The position numbers and the translations under genes were made by a program. Below, in pieces: positions 41,614-50,112 of a stretch of DNA of 64,000 bases (position 1 is its first letter; each line of letters opens with the position of its first letter). Source of the DNA: Streptomyces sp. col6 (GTDB lineage Bacteria > Actinomycetota > Actinomycetes > Streptomycetales > Streptomycetaceae); contig NZ_RDBL01000029.1 of the NCBI RefSeq assembly GCF_008042035.1, positions 665,504 to 729,503 on the forward strand. The letters run 5' to 3'. The notes under the pieces are model-generated. The model did not search any database. It saw only the letters and a list, made by a program, of their open reading frames with translations, and was not told the origin of the DNA.

Positions 41614-44600
41614 ATGTCTACTTCCTTCGCCGATCTCCAGTCCCGGCTCGCGCAGGTCTCGCTCCGCGACGCGAACCGGCTCGGCCGCCGCCTCGAGGGC
41701 GCCCGCCGCATCCGCAAGCCCGAGGCCCAGCAGGCCGTGCTGGACGAGATCGCCGCCCAGGCGGACAAGGCGGCCGGGCGGCTCACGCAGCGGGCGGGCC
41801 GGGTGCCCGCCGTCACGTACCCCGAACAGCTTCCGGTCAGCCAGAAGAAGGACGAGATCCTGGAGGCGATACGCGACCACCAGGTCGTGATCGTCGCGGG
41901 TGAGACCGGGTCCGGCAAGACCACCCAGATCCCCAAGATCTGCATGGAACTGGGCCGGGGCGTCCGGGGCATGATCGGGCACACCCAGCCGCGCCGGATC
42001 GCCGCGCGCACGGTGGCCGAGCGGATCGCCGACGAGCTGGACACCCCGCTGGGCGAGGCGGTCGGCTGGAAGGTCCGCTTCACCGACCAGGTGAACCCGG
42101 ACGCGACCTTCGTCAAGCTGATGACGGACGGCATCCTGCTCGCCGAGATCCAGACGGACCGCGAGCTCCTGGCGTACGACACGATCATCATCGACGAGGC
42201 CCACGAGCGGTCGCTGAACATCGACTTCCTGCTCGGCTATCTGGCCCGGCTGCTGCCCCGGCGCCCCGATCTGAAGGTTGTCGTCACCTCCGCGACCATC
42301 GATCCGGAGCGCTTCTCGCGCCACTTCGGGGAAGCCCCGATCATCGAGGTCAGCGGCCGTACGTATCCCGTCGAGGTCCGCTACCGGCCGCTGCTCGAAG
42401 AGGACGGCGACGATGCCGACCGCGACCAGATCACCGCGATCTGCGACGCCGTCGACGAGCTCCAGTCCGAGGGCCCCGGCGACGTCCTGGTCTTCCTCTC
42501 CGGCGAGCGGGAGATCCGCGACACCGCCGACGCGCTCGGCAAACGGAACCTGAGACATACCGAGGTGCTCCCCCTCTACGCGCGCCTGTCGCACGCCGAG
42601 CAGCACCGCGTGTTCCAGCGCCACACGGGGCGCAGGATCGTTCTGGCGACCAACGTCGCCGAGACCTCGCTGACCGTCCCCGGCATCAAGTACGTGATCG
42701 ACCCGGGCACCGCCCGTATCTCCCGCTACAGCCACCGCACCAAGGTGCAGCGGCTGCCGATCGAGCGGATCTCGCAGGCCAGCGCCAACCAGCGCAAAGG
42801 CCGCTGCGGCCGTACCTCCGACGGCATCTGCATCCGGCTGTACTCCGAGGACGACTTCCTGACCCGTCCGGAGTTCACCGACGCGGAGATCCTGCGCACC
42901 AACCTGGCCTCCGTCATCCTCCAGATGACCGCCGCCGGCCTCGGTGACATCGAGAAGTTCCCCTTCATCGACCCGCCGGACCACCGCAACATCCGCGACG
43001 GCGTGCAGCTGCTCCAGGAGCTGGGCGCGCTCGACGCCGCGGAGAAGGACCCGAAGAAGCGGCTCACCCCGCTCGGCCGCAAGCTCTCGCAGCTGCCGGT
43101 GGACCCGCGCCTGGCCCGGATGGTCGTCGAGGCCGACCGCAACGGCTGCGTACGCGAGGTCATGGTCATCGCCGCCGCACTCTCCATCCAGGACCCGCGC
43201 GAGCGGCCCTCCGACAAGCAGACGCAGGCCGACCAGCAGCACGCCCGGTTCAAGGACGAGACCTCCGACTTCCTGGCCTTCCTGAACCTGTGGCGCTACA
43301 TCCGTGAGCAGCAGAAGGAGCGCGGCTCCTCCAGCTTCCGCCGGATGTGCAAGCAGGAGTACCTGAACTTCCTGCGCATCCGCGAGTGGCAGGACATCTA
43401 CGCGCAGCTGCGTACGGTCGCCAAGCAGATGGGGATCGAGCTCAACGAGGACGATGCGCCCGAGCAGTCGGTGCACACCTCGCTGCTGGCCGGTCTGCTG
43501 TCGCACATCGGGCTCAAGGACACCGAGAAGAACGAGTACCTGGGCGCCCGCAGCGCCAAGTTCGCGATCTTCCCCGGTTCGGCGCTGTTCAAGAAGCAGC
43601 CCCGGTTCGTGATGTCGGCGGAGCTGGTGGAAACGTCCCGGCTGTGGGCACGGGTCAACGCCCGGGTCGAGCCGGAGTGGATCGAGCCGGTCGCCCAGCA
43701 CCTGCTGAAGCGCACCTACAGCGAACCGCACTGGGAGAAGGACCAGGCCGCGGTGATGGCGTACGAGCGGGTCACGCTGTACGGCGTACCGATCGTCGCC
43801 CAGCGCAAGATCAATTTCGGCCGTATCGACCAGGAGACCTCGCGGGACCTCTTCATCCGCAACGCCCTGGTCGAGGGCGACTGGCGTACGCACCACCAGT
43901 TCTTCCACGACAACCGCAAACTGCTCGGTGAGGTCGAGGAGCTGGAGCACCGCGCCCGGCGCCGCGACATCCTCGTGGACGACGAGACGCTGTTCGACTT
44001 CTACGACCAGCGCATCCCGGAACACATCGTCTCCGGCGCGCACTTCGACTCGTGGTGGAAGCACAAGAGGCGCGACGAGCCGGACGCGCTCGACTTCGAG
44101 CGCTCGATGCTCATCAACGAGAAGGCCGGGGCCGTCACCAAGGACGACTACCCGGACTCCTGGCGGCAGGGGAAGCTCAAGTTCCGGGTGACCTACCAGT
44201 TCGAGCCCGGCGCGGACGCCGACGGGGTGACCGTCCACATTCCGCTCCAGGTGCTGAACCAGGTCACGTCCGAGGGCTTCGACTGGCAGATCCCGGGCCT
44301 GCGCGAGGAGGTGGTCACCGAGCTGATCCGCTCGCTGCCCAAGCCGATCCGCCGGCACTACGTGCCCGCCCCTAACTACGCGGACAAGTTCCTGGACCGG
44401 GCCGTACCGCTCCAGGAGCCGCTGCCGGTGACCCTGGCCCGTGAGCTCCAGCGGATGGTCGGGGTCCCGGTCACCGCGGACGACTTCGACCTCAGCCGGG
44501 TCCCGGACCACCTCAAGATCACCTTCCGGATCACCGACGAGCGGCGCCGCAGGGTCGCCGAGGACAAGGACCTGGAGGCGCTGAAGCTCCAGCTGCGCCC

Positions 44601-45534
44601 GAAGGCCCGTCAGGCCCTCTCCAAGGCCGCCGCGGCGACCGCGGGGCCCTCCGGCGAGTCCATCGAGCGGTCGGGCCTGGAGGACTGGACGATCGGCACG
44701 CTGAACAAGGTCTTCGAGACCCGACGCGCGGGCCAGCCGGTCAAGGCGTATCCCGCGCTCGTCGACCAGGGCGAGACAGTCGCCGTACGCCTCTTCGACA
44801 CGGAGGCCGAGCAGCAGCAGGCGATGTGGCGCGGGACGCGGAAGCTGATCCTGCTGAACATCCCGGTGAACCCGGCGAAGTTCGCCTCGGACAAGCTGAC
44901 GAACCAGCAGAAGCTGGCCCTGTCCCGCAACCCGCACGGCTCGATCCAGGCCCTGTTCGACGACTGCGCCACGGCGGCCGCCGACCGGCTGATCGCGGCG
45001 CACGGCGGGCCCGCCTGGGACGAGGCGTCGTTCCGGACGCTGTACGACAAGGTGCGCGCGGACCTGGTGGACCTGACCGTCCGCACGATCGGCCAGGTGC
45101 AGCAGATCCTGGCGGCCTGGCAGGCGTGCGAGCGCCGGCTGAAGGCCACCAACAGCCTGGTCCTGATCAACAACGTCACGGACGTACGCGATCACCTGGC
45201 GCGCCTGATGCCGCCCGGCTTCGTCACCGCGACCGGGCTGCGCAGGCTCCCCGACCTGATGCGTTACCTGGTCGCCGAGGACCGCAGGCTCCAGCAGATG
45301 CCGACCAACGTCCAGCGCGACACCACGCGCATGGAGAAGGTCCACGAGATGCAGGACGAGTACGCCTGGCTGCTGGAGCAGCTGCCGAAGGGCAGGCCCG
45401 TCCCGCAGGAGGTGCTGGACATCCGGTGGATGATCGAGGAGCTGCGGGTGAGCTACTTCGCGCACGCCCTGGGCACCGCGTTCCCCGTCTCGGACAAGCG
45501 CATCGTGAAGGCGATCGACGCCGCCGCCCCGTAG
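41614..45534 (+). CDS. hrpA: DEAH-box ATP-dependent RNA helicase HrpA
   Basis: 1306 residues, the usual HrpA size. Helicase motifs: Walker A GETGSGKTT (96-104), DEAH in IIIDEAHERSLN, SAT in VVVTSATIDPERF, and motif VI QRKGRCGR. HA2 and OB-fold regions follow, then the HrpA-specific DUF3418-type C-terminal half (FHDNRKLLGEVEELEHRARRRD, YPDSWRQGKLKFRVTYQFEPGADADGVTVHIPL). HrpA helicases resolve stalled or collided ribosomes and process certain mRNAs. ATG 41614 lacks a strong ribosome site. A tRNA-Asp gene lies about 100 bp downstream. The minus strand holds a 1459-codon open frame that is only a shadow. Confidence 0.95.
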   Translation: MSTSFADLQSRLAQVSLRDANRLGRRLEGARRIRKPEAQQAVLDEIAAQADKAAGRLTQRAGRVPAVTYPEQLPVSQKKDEILEAIRDHQVVIVAGETGSGKTTQIPKICMELGRGVRGMIGHTQPRRIAARTVAERIADELDTPLGEAVGWKVRFTDQVNPDATFVKLMTDGILLAEIQTDRELLAYDTIIIDEAHERSLNIDFLLGYLARLLPRRPDLKVVVTSATIDPERFSRHFGEAPIIEVSGRTYPVEVRYRPLLEEDGDDADRDQITAICDAVDELQSEGPGDVLVFLSGEREIRDTADALGKRNLRHTEVLPLYARLSHAEQHRVFQRHTGRRIVLATNVAETSLTVPGIKYVIDPGTARISRYSHRTKVQRLPIERISQASANQRKGRCGRTSDGICIRLYSEDDFLTRPEFTDAEILRTNLASVILQMTAAGLGDIEKFPFIDPPDHRNIRDGVQLLQELGALDAAEKDPKKRLTPLGRKLSQLPVDPRLARMVVEADRNGCVREVMVIAAALSIQDPRERPSDKQTQADQQHARFKDETSDFLAFLNLWRYIREQQKERGSSSFRRMCKQEYLNFLRIREWQDIYAQLRTVAKQMGIELNEDDAPEQSVHTSLLAGLLSHIGLKDTEKNEYLGARSAKFAIFPGSALFKKQPRFVMSAELVETSRLWARVNARVEPEWIEPVAQHLLKRTYSEPHWEKDQAAVMAYERVTLYGVPIVAQRKINFGRIDQETSRDLFIRNALVEGDWRTHHQFFHDNRKLLGEVEELEHRARRRDILVDDETLFDFYDQRIPEHIVSGAHFDSWWKHKRRDEPDALDFERSMLINEKAGAVTKDDYPDSWRQGKLKFRVTYQFEPGADADGVTVHIPLQVLNQVTSEGFDWQIPGLREEVVTELIRSLPKPIRRHYVPAPNYADKFLDRAVPLQEPLPVTLARELQRMVGVPVTADDFDLSRVPDHLKITFRITDERRRRVAEDKDLEALKLQLRPKARQALSKAAAATAGPSGESIERSGLEDWTIGTLNKVFETRRAGQPVKAYPALVDQGETVAVRLFDTEAEQQQAMWRGTRKLILLNIPVNPAKFASDKLTNQQKLALSRNPHGSIQALFDDCATAAADRLIAAHGGPAWDEASFRTLYDKVRADLVDLTVRTIGQVQQILAAWQACERRLKATNSLVLINNVTDVRDHLARLMPPGFVTATGLRRLPDLMRYLVAEDRRLQQMPTNVQRDTTRMEKVHEMQDEYAWLLEQLPKGRPVPQEVLDIRWMIEELRVSYFAHALGTAFPVSDKRIVKAIDAAAP

Positions 45535-45639
45535 GGGACGGACGTAACGGGACCGCCACCAGGAGTGAGTTCGACCGCACCCTCTGAACTCCTGTACAGT
45601 CTGTTTTCGCAGCCGGACGCGAGGAAGGCCGCGAAACCT

Positions 45640-45714
45640 GGTCCTGTGGAGCAGTTAGGAGTGCTCGCCACCCTGTCAAGGTGGAGGCCGCGGGTTCAAA
45701 TCCCGTCAGGACCG
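45640..45714 (+). tRNA. tRNA-Asp (anticodon GTC), copy 2
   Basis: 75 nt, identical to 39157-39231. A possible promoter, TTCGAC (45570-45575) and TACAGT (45595-45600), is spaced 19 bp apart upstream. Confidence 0.95.
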
Positions 45715-45720
45715 CAGTAA

Positions 45721-45753
45721 CGAAAGCCCGGATCCCCTGGATCCGGGCTTTCG
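45721..45753 (+). terminator. terminator of tRNA-Asp copy 2
   Basis: A perfect 15-bp stem with loop CCT, 6 bp after the tRNA; the descending arm ends in CTTTCG. Confidence 0.8.
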
Positions 45754-45854
45754 CGCGTCTTGACTCAGCTGTCCGCCGACGAGTACTCAGAAACCAGGGG
45801 CCGCCCCCGGATTTCCCGGAGCGGGGCGGCGCGCATCCACCGGGAGGTGGCGCG

Positions 45855-46154
45855 ATGGGGGCATCCACGGGCGAGGGGTACGGCGAGCCGGCACGAGGGC
45901 GCACGGGGGCGCCCCGGCACGATGTCCGCGCGCTGCTGCGCGCGCATCTGGCCGCCGCGTCCGGCTACCGCCATCTGACCCGGCACTGCGCGGTCTGCGC
46001 CCGGCTGCTGCGGCTCGCCATGGAGCCCGTGACGGCCTCCCGTGGCGCCGGGACGGCCGATGAGCCGCCCGGGGCGCCCGAAGCCTCCACGGGGGACCGA
46101 CGAGCCCCCGCGCGGGCGTCGCGGGCCGAGGACGTAAGTCCCCCCACGACATGA
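45855..46154 (+). CDS. small DUF6274-like protein next to bldC
   Basis: 99 residues from ATG 45855, with GGGAGG at ideal spacing. The core (HDVRALLRAHLAAASGYRHLTRHCAVCARLLRLAMEP) is the conserved part; CAVC could bind metal or form a disulfide. The C-terminal third is disordered (Ala/Gly/Pro/Thr). The resemblance to DUF6274 is from memory, and the function is unknown. It converges on bldC, with 453 bp of non-coding DNA between the two stops. The frame appears open further upstream, but those codons overlap the tRNA terminator. Confidence 0.7.
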   Translation: MGASTGEGYGEPARGRTGAPRHDVRALLRAHLAAASGYRHLTRHCAVCARLLRLAMEPVTASRGAGTADEPPGAPEASTGDRRAPARASRAEDVSPPTT

Positions 46155-46290
46155 CCTTCGGCGCCACCGTCGGCTTCCTCACAGTGGCAGGCTCGTAGTT
46201 GGCAACACTCGTGCGGTGTGACGGGTGTCACTGAATCAGTTTTGAGAAGGGGGGACTTTACACCCTTCATACAACTGGCGAATTTAATAT

Positions 46291-46302
46291 GTGCAATTGC
46301 AC
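46291..46302. promoter_or_regulatory. perfect palindrome GTGCAATTGCAC in AT-rich gap
   Basis: A 12-bp perfect palindrome. AATT also occurs at 46281-46284, 10 nt before its central AATT. The binding protein is unknown. Confidence 0.35.
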
Positions 46303-46440
46303 CCCCCGGAACGATGTCGTCCGGTTACCCCCGTACCACCCGCCGACACCTCCGGCAGGGACCCGAGCCGGCGTGCCGGACTGGGCAAACAGCCGCCGGA
46401 GGCCGGTCGGGGCGGGCTCGGACAGGGCCGGCGCGGGCAC

Positions 46441-46478
46441 AAAAAAATCGCGCTGGACCCGGCGGAGTCCAGCGCGAT
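46441..46478 (-). terminator. intrinsic terminator of bldC
   Basis: On the minus strand a 12-bp stem with an 8-nt loop is followed by seven T residues: a textbook rho-independent terminator. Confidence 0.85.
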
Positions 46479-46607
46479 CGGATGACATGACCCGTACGGC
46501 ACAGGTATGGCGCCCGTTGGGGCGGGCGCCCGTCATATGGAGCTATGGGCGGGCAAGTGGGTTGGGGGACCCAAAAGCCCAGGTGTGACGGGGTGACAGG
46601 GGGTATG

Positions 46608-46814
46608 TCAGGCCTCGCTGCGCTGCTGCGGAATACCCGCAAGCAGTGCGCGGACCTCTGCCTCGCGGTACCGGCGATGCCCACCGAGCGTGCGGATGGA
46701 CGTGAGCTTGCCTGCCTTCGCCCAACGGGTAACCGTCTTCGGGTCCACGCGGAACATCGTGGCAACCTCAGCCGGGGTCAGCAGCGGCTCGGCATCAGGG
46801 GTGCGAGCGGTCAT
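46608..46814 (-). CDS. bldC: developmental regulator BldC (MerR-like single-domain DNA-binding protein)
   Basis: Exactly 68 residues, matching the known BldC length. The sequence LLTPAEVATMFRVDPKTVTRWAKAGKLTSIRTLGGHRRYRE is the MerR-like winged helix with the GGHRRY wing. BldC binds direct repeats in AT-rich DNA as head-to-tail oligomers and delays sporulation gene expression in Streptomyces. ATG 46814 follows GAGGAGG; the upstream in-frame start at 46880 is not supported. An 8-bp inverted repeat sits in the leader (46831-46852). A strong terminator lies 130 bp downstream. The upstream gap is over 500 bp, consistent with complex developmental control. Confidence 0.96.
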   Translation of the reverse strand: MTARTPDAEPLLTPAEVATMFRVDPKTVTRWAKAGKLTSIRTLGGHRRYREAEVRALLAGIPQQRSEA

Positions 46815-46830
46815 GAGCGGCCTCCTCGGG

Positions 46831-46852
46831 AGAACCGAACCATCTCGGTTCT
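46831..46852 (-). promoter_or_regulatory. inverted repeat in the bldC leader
   Basis: AGAACCGA and TCGGTTCT are perfectly complementary around a 6-nt loop, 17-38 nt before the bldC ATG and next to its ribosome site. It could be an operator or an mRNA hairpin. Confidence 0.5.
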
Positions 46853-47348
46853 TTCCTCTAAATTCTGCACCTTGACCCACGTTGCCCGAAATGGCGGACG
46901 CGGGCCGAGTCGGTTATAGGACGAACGGCTTGTCCTCGGCACTACAACTACACCATCCGTCCAGCCACGTCGGCCAAACCGATGGAATTGCCCTCCCAGG
47001 TGTTCATCAGCGACGGAAAGCCGATGGACCATGCCATAGCGGACAGTCACACCACCGTGACGATCAGTCACAGAGCGATCAGGAGTCACCAGACCTCCCA
47101 TAGCGTGCAATGCCGAGCGATCCGCCCATACATGGACGGATGGAGTCCTCACCGGACTCCTTGTCCTATTTTGGCACGAGGGGTAGGGAAGGGCGCAAGG
47201 GCCCCGTAAGTGCTATCCATCACGGTTGAACCAAAGGCCCGGTTCGGGACGTAGGTCCCGACGCCTCACGAGACCCGTGGGTCCCTTCACTCTCACGTGT
47301 CACATCCGAAACGGGTTCACACGCCGTTCCGTGCGGGTGACTCCTCGA
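46853..47348. other. bldC upstream control region
   Basis: About 500 bp without a supported gene, lower in GC than flanking genes. It contains three direct AGTCAC repeats (47045, 47066 and 47094) and a TCACACCACCGTGA dyad at 47047-47060 that partly resembles a BldD box. Promoter elements are not clear enough to call. Confidence 0.5.
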
Positions 47349-48194
47349 TCAGTTGGCGAACTGACGGTCCCTTACGGCCCGCCAGCGCTCCGCGAGACGC
47401 GCGTACGCCTCGGCCGCCCTCTCGGCCTCCCCCGCACGCAGCGCGGCGATCCCCTCGGCCACATCGGCGGCGCTCCGGTCGTCCGCGAGCAGCCGCTCCG
47501 GCAGCGCGTGCACGAGCCCGCCGTAGTCCAGCTCGACCAGCGAGCGCGGGTGGAACTCCTCCAGCCATCGCCCGACGTCCACCAGCCCGGTGGTCAGCGG
47601 CCCCTCGTCCATCGTCTCCCGCAGCGTCCTGAGCGACCTGGCCAGCCGGCGCCGCGCCTCGACCATCCGCGTCCGGTACCGGAACACGGGCGGCTCCCCG
47701 TCCGGCCCGGCCACCACATGCTCCCGCTCCTCGTCCGTGAACAGCACGAACCAGCGCACCGGGACCTGCCACACCGCCGTCCTGATCCACGGCCGGGCGT
47801 CCGGATTGCGCTCCGCCCACCGCTCGTGGTCGGCCAGCGCCTGGCCGCGCACCACAGGCGGCAGCACCGCGTCGAGCACCGGCCCGGGGAACAGGTCCGC
47901 CAGGCCGTCCAGGGCCAGCCAGCCGCGCAGCCGGGTCCGCCACGGGCAGACGCACACCACCCCGTCCAGCTCGGCCACGAACGCGTCGGCACTCTCGTGC
48001 GCGGGCACACCGGCGGGCGGGGTCGCGACCAAGTCGGCCAGCGAGCGCCGCAGTTCGTCCTGCGCCGTGGGAATCAGGTCGCGGGCCGCGTAACGGGACC
48101 AGTGGGCGCGCTCGTCCTCCGGGAAGGCCACCAGCGGCTCGTACACCCGAAGGTAGGACGCGTAAGGGACGAGCACCGAAGACACCACCGACAT
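47349..48194 (-). CDS. conserved hypothetical protein beside bldC
   Basis: 281 residues, soluble and mostly helical. Conserved-looking blocks are FPEDERAHWSRYAARDLIP, CVCPWRTRLRGWLALDGLADLFPGPVLDAVLPP, RTAVWQVPVRWFVLFTDEER and LVELDYGGLVHALP. No catalytic motif or family was recognised. The Trp/Arg-rich centre suggests a compact fold. The likely start is ATG 48194, without a clear ribosome site, so possibly leaderless. It faces away from vdh, with a shared 177-bp intergenic region. A homologue sits between bldC and vdh in other Streptomyces as I recall. Confidence 0.75.
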   Translation of the reverse strand: MSVVSSVLVPYASYLRVYEPLVAFPEDERAHWSRYAARDLIPTAQDELRRSLADLVATPPAGVPAHESADAFVAELDGVVCVCPWRTRLRGWLALDGLADLFPGPVLDAVLPPVVRGQALADHERWAERNPDARPWIRTAVWQVPVRWFVLFTDEEREHVVAGPDGEPPVFRYRTRMVEARRRLARSLRTLRETMDEGPLTTGLVDVGRWLEEFHPRSLVELDYGGLVHALPERLLADDRSAADVAEGIAALRAGEAERAAEAYARLAERWRAVRDRQFAN

Positions 48195-48371
48195 GCGGTG
48201 ATCGTGTCACGCCTGTCCCCCGGTGGGGGGTGATCCTTGGCACTGGAACAGATCTACGTCGGGGTAGGACTTACGCTCTTGCCCACCGGGCCGTCCCACG
48301 CGGTCGGACCGGTGGGCCCTCCCCACCTTCAGGAGGGTCTTTCCGCCGCTTCGTACTTGGGAGTCACCACA

Positions 48372-49463
48372 GTGACCGATGTGACCGGCGTGCCTGTCGA
48401 TGTCCTGCACACCCTGTTCCACTCGGACCAGGGCGGACACGAACAAGTCGTCCTCTGCCAGGACCGGGCCAGCGGCCTCAAGGCCGTCATCGCCCTCCAC
48501 TCCACCGCCCTGGGCCCCGCCCTCGGCGGCACCCGCTTCTACCCCTACGCCACCGAGGCCGAGGCCGTCGCCGACGCGCTGAACCTCGCGCGCGGCATGT
48601 CGTACAAGAACGCCCTGGCCGGGCTCGACCACGGTGGCGGCAAGGCCGTCATCATCGGCGACCCCGAGCAGATCAAGAGCGAGGAACTGCTGCTGGCCTA
48701 CGGCCGGTTCGTCGCCTCGCTGGGCGGCCGCTACGTGACGGCCTGCGATGTCGGCACCTATGTCGCCGACATGGACGTCGTGGCCCGCGAGTGCCGGTGG
48801 ACCACCGGACGCTCCCCCGAGAACGGCGGCGCCGGGGACTCCTCGGTGCTCACCGCCTACGGCGTCTTCCAGGGCATGCGGGCCTCGGCCCAGCACCTGT
48901 GGGGCGACCCGACGCTGCGTGGCCGAAAAGTGGGGGTCGCCGGAGTCGGCAAGGTCGGGCACCACCTCGTCGAGCACCTGCTCGCGGACGGCGCCGAGGT
49001 CGTGATCACCGATGTGCGCGAGGAATCCGTGCGCCGGATCACCGAGAAGCACCCCGAGGTCGCCGTGGCGGCGGACACCGAGGCGCTGATCCGCACCGAG
49101 GGCCTGGACATCTACGCCCCGTGCGCGCTGGGCGGCGCCCTCAACGACGACAGCGTGCCGGTGCTCACCGCGAAGGTGGTGTGCGGCGCGGCCAACAACC
49201 AGCTCGCGCACCCGGGCGTCGAGAAGGACCTCGCGGACCGCGCGATCCTCTACGCGCCGGACTACGTGGTCAACGCGGGCGGGGTCATCCAGGTCGCCGA
49301 CGAGCTGCACGGCTTCGACTTCGACCGGTGCAAGGCGAAGGCGGCGAAGATCTTCGACACCACGCTGGCCATATTCGCACGTGCGAAGGAGGACGGCATT
49401 CCGCCGGCCGCCGCGGCCGACCGGATCGCCGAGCAGCGGATGGCGGAGGCCCGCCGCCGCTGA
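48372..49463 (+). CDS. vdh: valine/leucine dehydrogenase (Glu/Leu/Phe/Val family)
   Basis: 363 residues. The N-terminal catalytic domain has LGPALGGTRFYPY and the Lys-containing NALAGLDHGGGKAVI. The NAD domain has VGVAGVGKVGHHLVEHLL. The C-terminal NVSP-like cofactor part includes VCGAANNQLAHPGVEKDL. The enzyme oxidatively deaminates branched-chain amino acids, feeding catabolism and acyl-CoA precursors for polyketides in Streptomyces. GTG 48372 follows GGGAG at 8 nt and gives the length of the characterised S. coelicolor enzyme; the frame is open farther upstream but not credible. Confidence 0.95.
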   Translation: MTDVTGVPVDVLHTLFHSDQGGHEQVVLCQDRASGLKAVIALHSTALGPALGGTRFYPYATEAEAVADALNLARGMSYKNALAGLDHGGGKAVIIGDPEQIKSEELLLAYGRFVASLGGRYVTACDVGTYVADMDVVARECRWTTGRSPENGGAGDSSVLTAYGVFQGMRASAQHLWGDPTLRGRKVGVAGVGKVGHHLVEHLLADGAEVVITDVREESVRRITEKHPEVAVAADTEALIRTEGLDIYAPCALGGALNDDSVPVLTAKVVCGAANNQLAHPGVEKDLADRAILYAPDYVVNAGGVIQVADELHGFDFDRCKAKAAKIFDTTLAIFARAKEDGIPPAAAADRIAEQRMAEARRR

Positions 49464-49719
49464 TCCGGAGGCCCTCCCTTCGGCCACGGCCCGCCGAGCC
49501 CGCCGATAAGAGGTTAAAATCGCAGTTGACCAGCGAGGACGGGGCGTCTCGCGGGTCCTCTTCCGGGGCACGTGATGCGGGCGGCGTACCGTATGGCCGC
49601 GGAAGCAGGTACCGTTAAAGCTCTACAGGCACGGTCTCTCTGCCGAGAGTCCGTCCTGAAACATGAACGCGTGTCAAGACTCTGGGGCCGTCGAGCCCCG
49701 TCACCGAGGGGGTCGAGCC

Positions 49720-49977
49720 ATGGGGCGCGGCCGGGCAAAGGCCAAGCAGACAAAGGTCGCCCGCCAGCTGAAGTACAGCAGCGGCGGGACGGACCTGTCA
49801 CGTCTGGCCAATGAGCTGGGCGCATCGACTTCGAGTCAGCCACCGAACGCGGAGCCGTTCGAGGACGACGACGAGGAAGATGACCCGTACGCACAGTACG
49901 CGGATCTGTACAACAACGACGAGGACGAGGACGAGAACGACCAGTCCGGTCCGTCGTCCAAGCGCCGCGGCGCTTGA
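49720..49977 (+). CDS. DUF3073 small acidic protein
   Basis: 85 residues. A very basic N-terminus (GRGRAKAKQTKVARQLKYSS) is followed by SRLANELG and a strongly acidic tail (DDDEEDDPYAQYADLYNNDEDEDEND). This is the actinobacterial DUF3073 family, of unknown function; the charge layout suggests nucleic-acid or ribosome contact. ATG 49720 follows GAGGGGG at good spacing. A strong terminator lies 20 bp after the stop. The 256-bp gap before it holds no recognised gene; the AT-rich run near 49508-49520 may be part of the promoter. Confidence 0.9.
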   Translation: MGRGRAKAKQTKVARQLKYSSGGTDLSRLANELGASTSSQPPNAEPFEDDDEEDDPYAQYADLYNNDEDEDENDQSGPSSKRRGA

Positions 49978-49996
49978 CCTCGCGCTGACACATCAC

Positions 49997-50027
49997 CCCG
50001 GTCCGGACCTGCTCCGGACCGGGTTTT
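49997..50027 (+). terminator. intrinsic terminator after DUF3073 gene
   Basis: A perfect 11-bp stem with loop CCTGC, followed by four T residues; the hairpin may also stop the convergent purM transcript. Confidence 0.85.
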
Positions 50028-50112
50028 GTGCTGTCCCGACACAGGTTTGCGCTTTTCCTGTACGGGAAGGCCGCTGACCGGCCGGGCCCGTCGGCCCGAC
50101 CGGTGTTCCCGC

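Larger units (their letters stand above)
46155..46607. other. convergent gap between the DUF6274-like gene and bldC
   Basis: No credible protein gene was found. The first 150 bp are unusually AT-rich for this genome and include a perfect 12-bp palindrome GTGCAATTGCAC at 46291-46302. The bldC terminator occupies 46441-46478. The AT-rich part resembles a promoter or binding region without an obvious downstream gene, so a small RNA or nucleoid-protein site is possible. Confidence 0.5.

Noticed and set aside
41086..45465. 1459-codon open frame antisense to hrpA
   Set aside because: It mirrors the GC bias of hrpA codons, shows no recognisable domain and spans the hrpA coding region. Only its last 118 codons, with their own ribosome site and signal peptide, are accepted as a gene.
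46811..47152. 113-codon minus frame upstream of bldC
   Set aside because: Third-position GC is only about half, unlike real genes here, and no family is recognisable. Treated as regulatory DNA.
49572..49814. Possible small plus-strand gene before the DUF3073 gene
   Set aside because: It overlaps the better supported DUF3073 start region and lacks a ribosome site; too weak to call.
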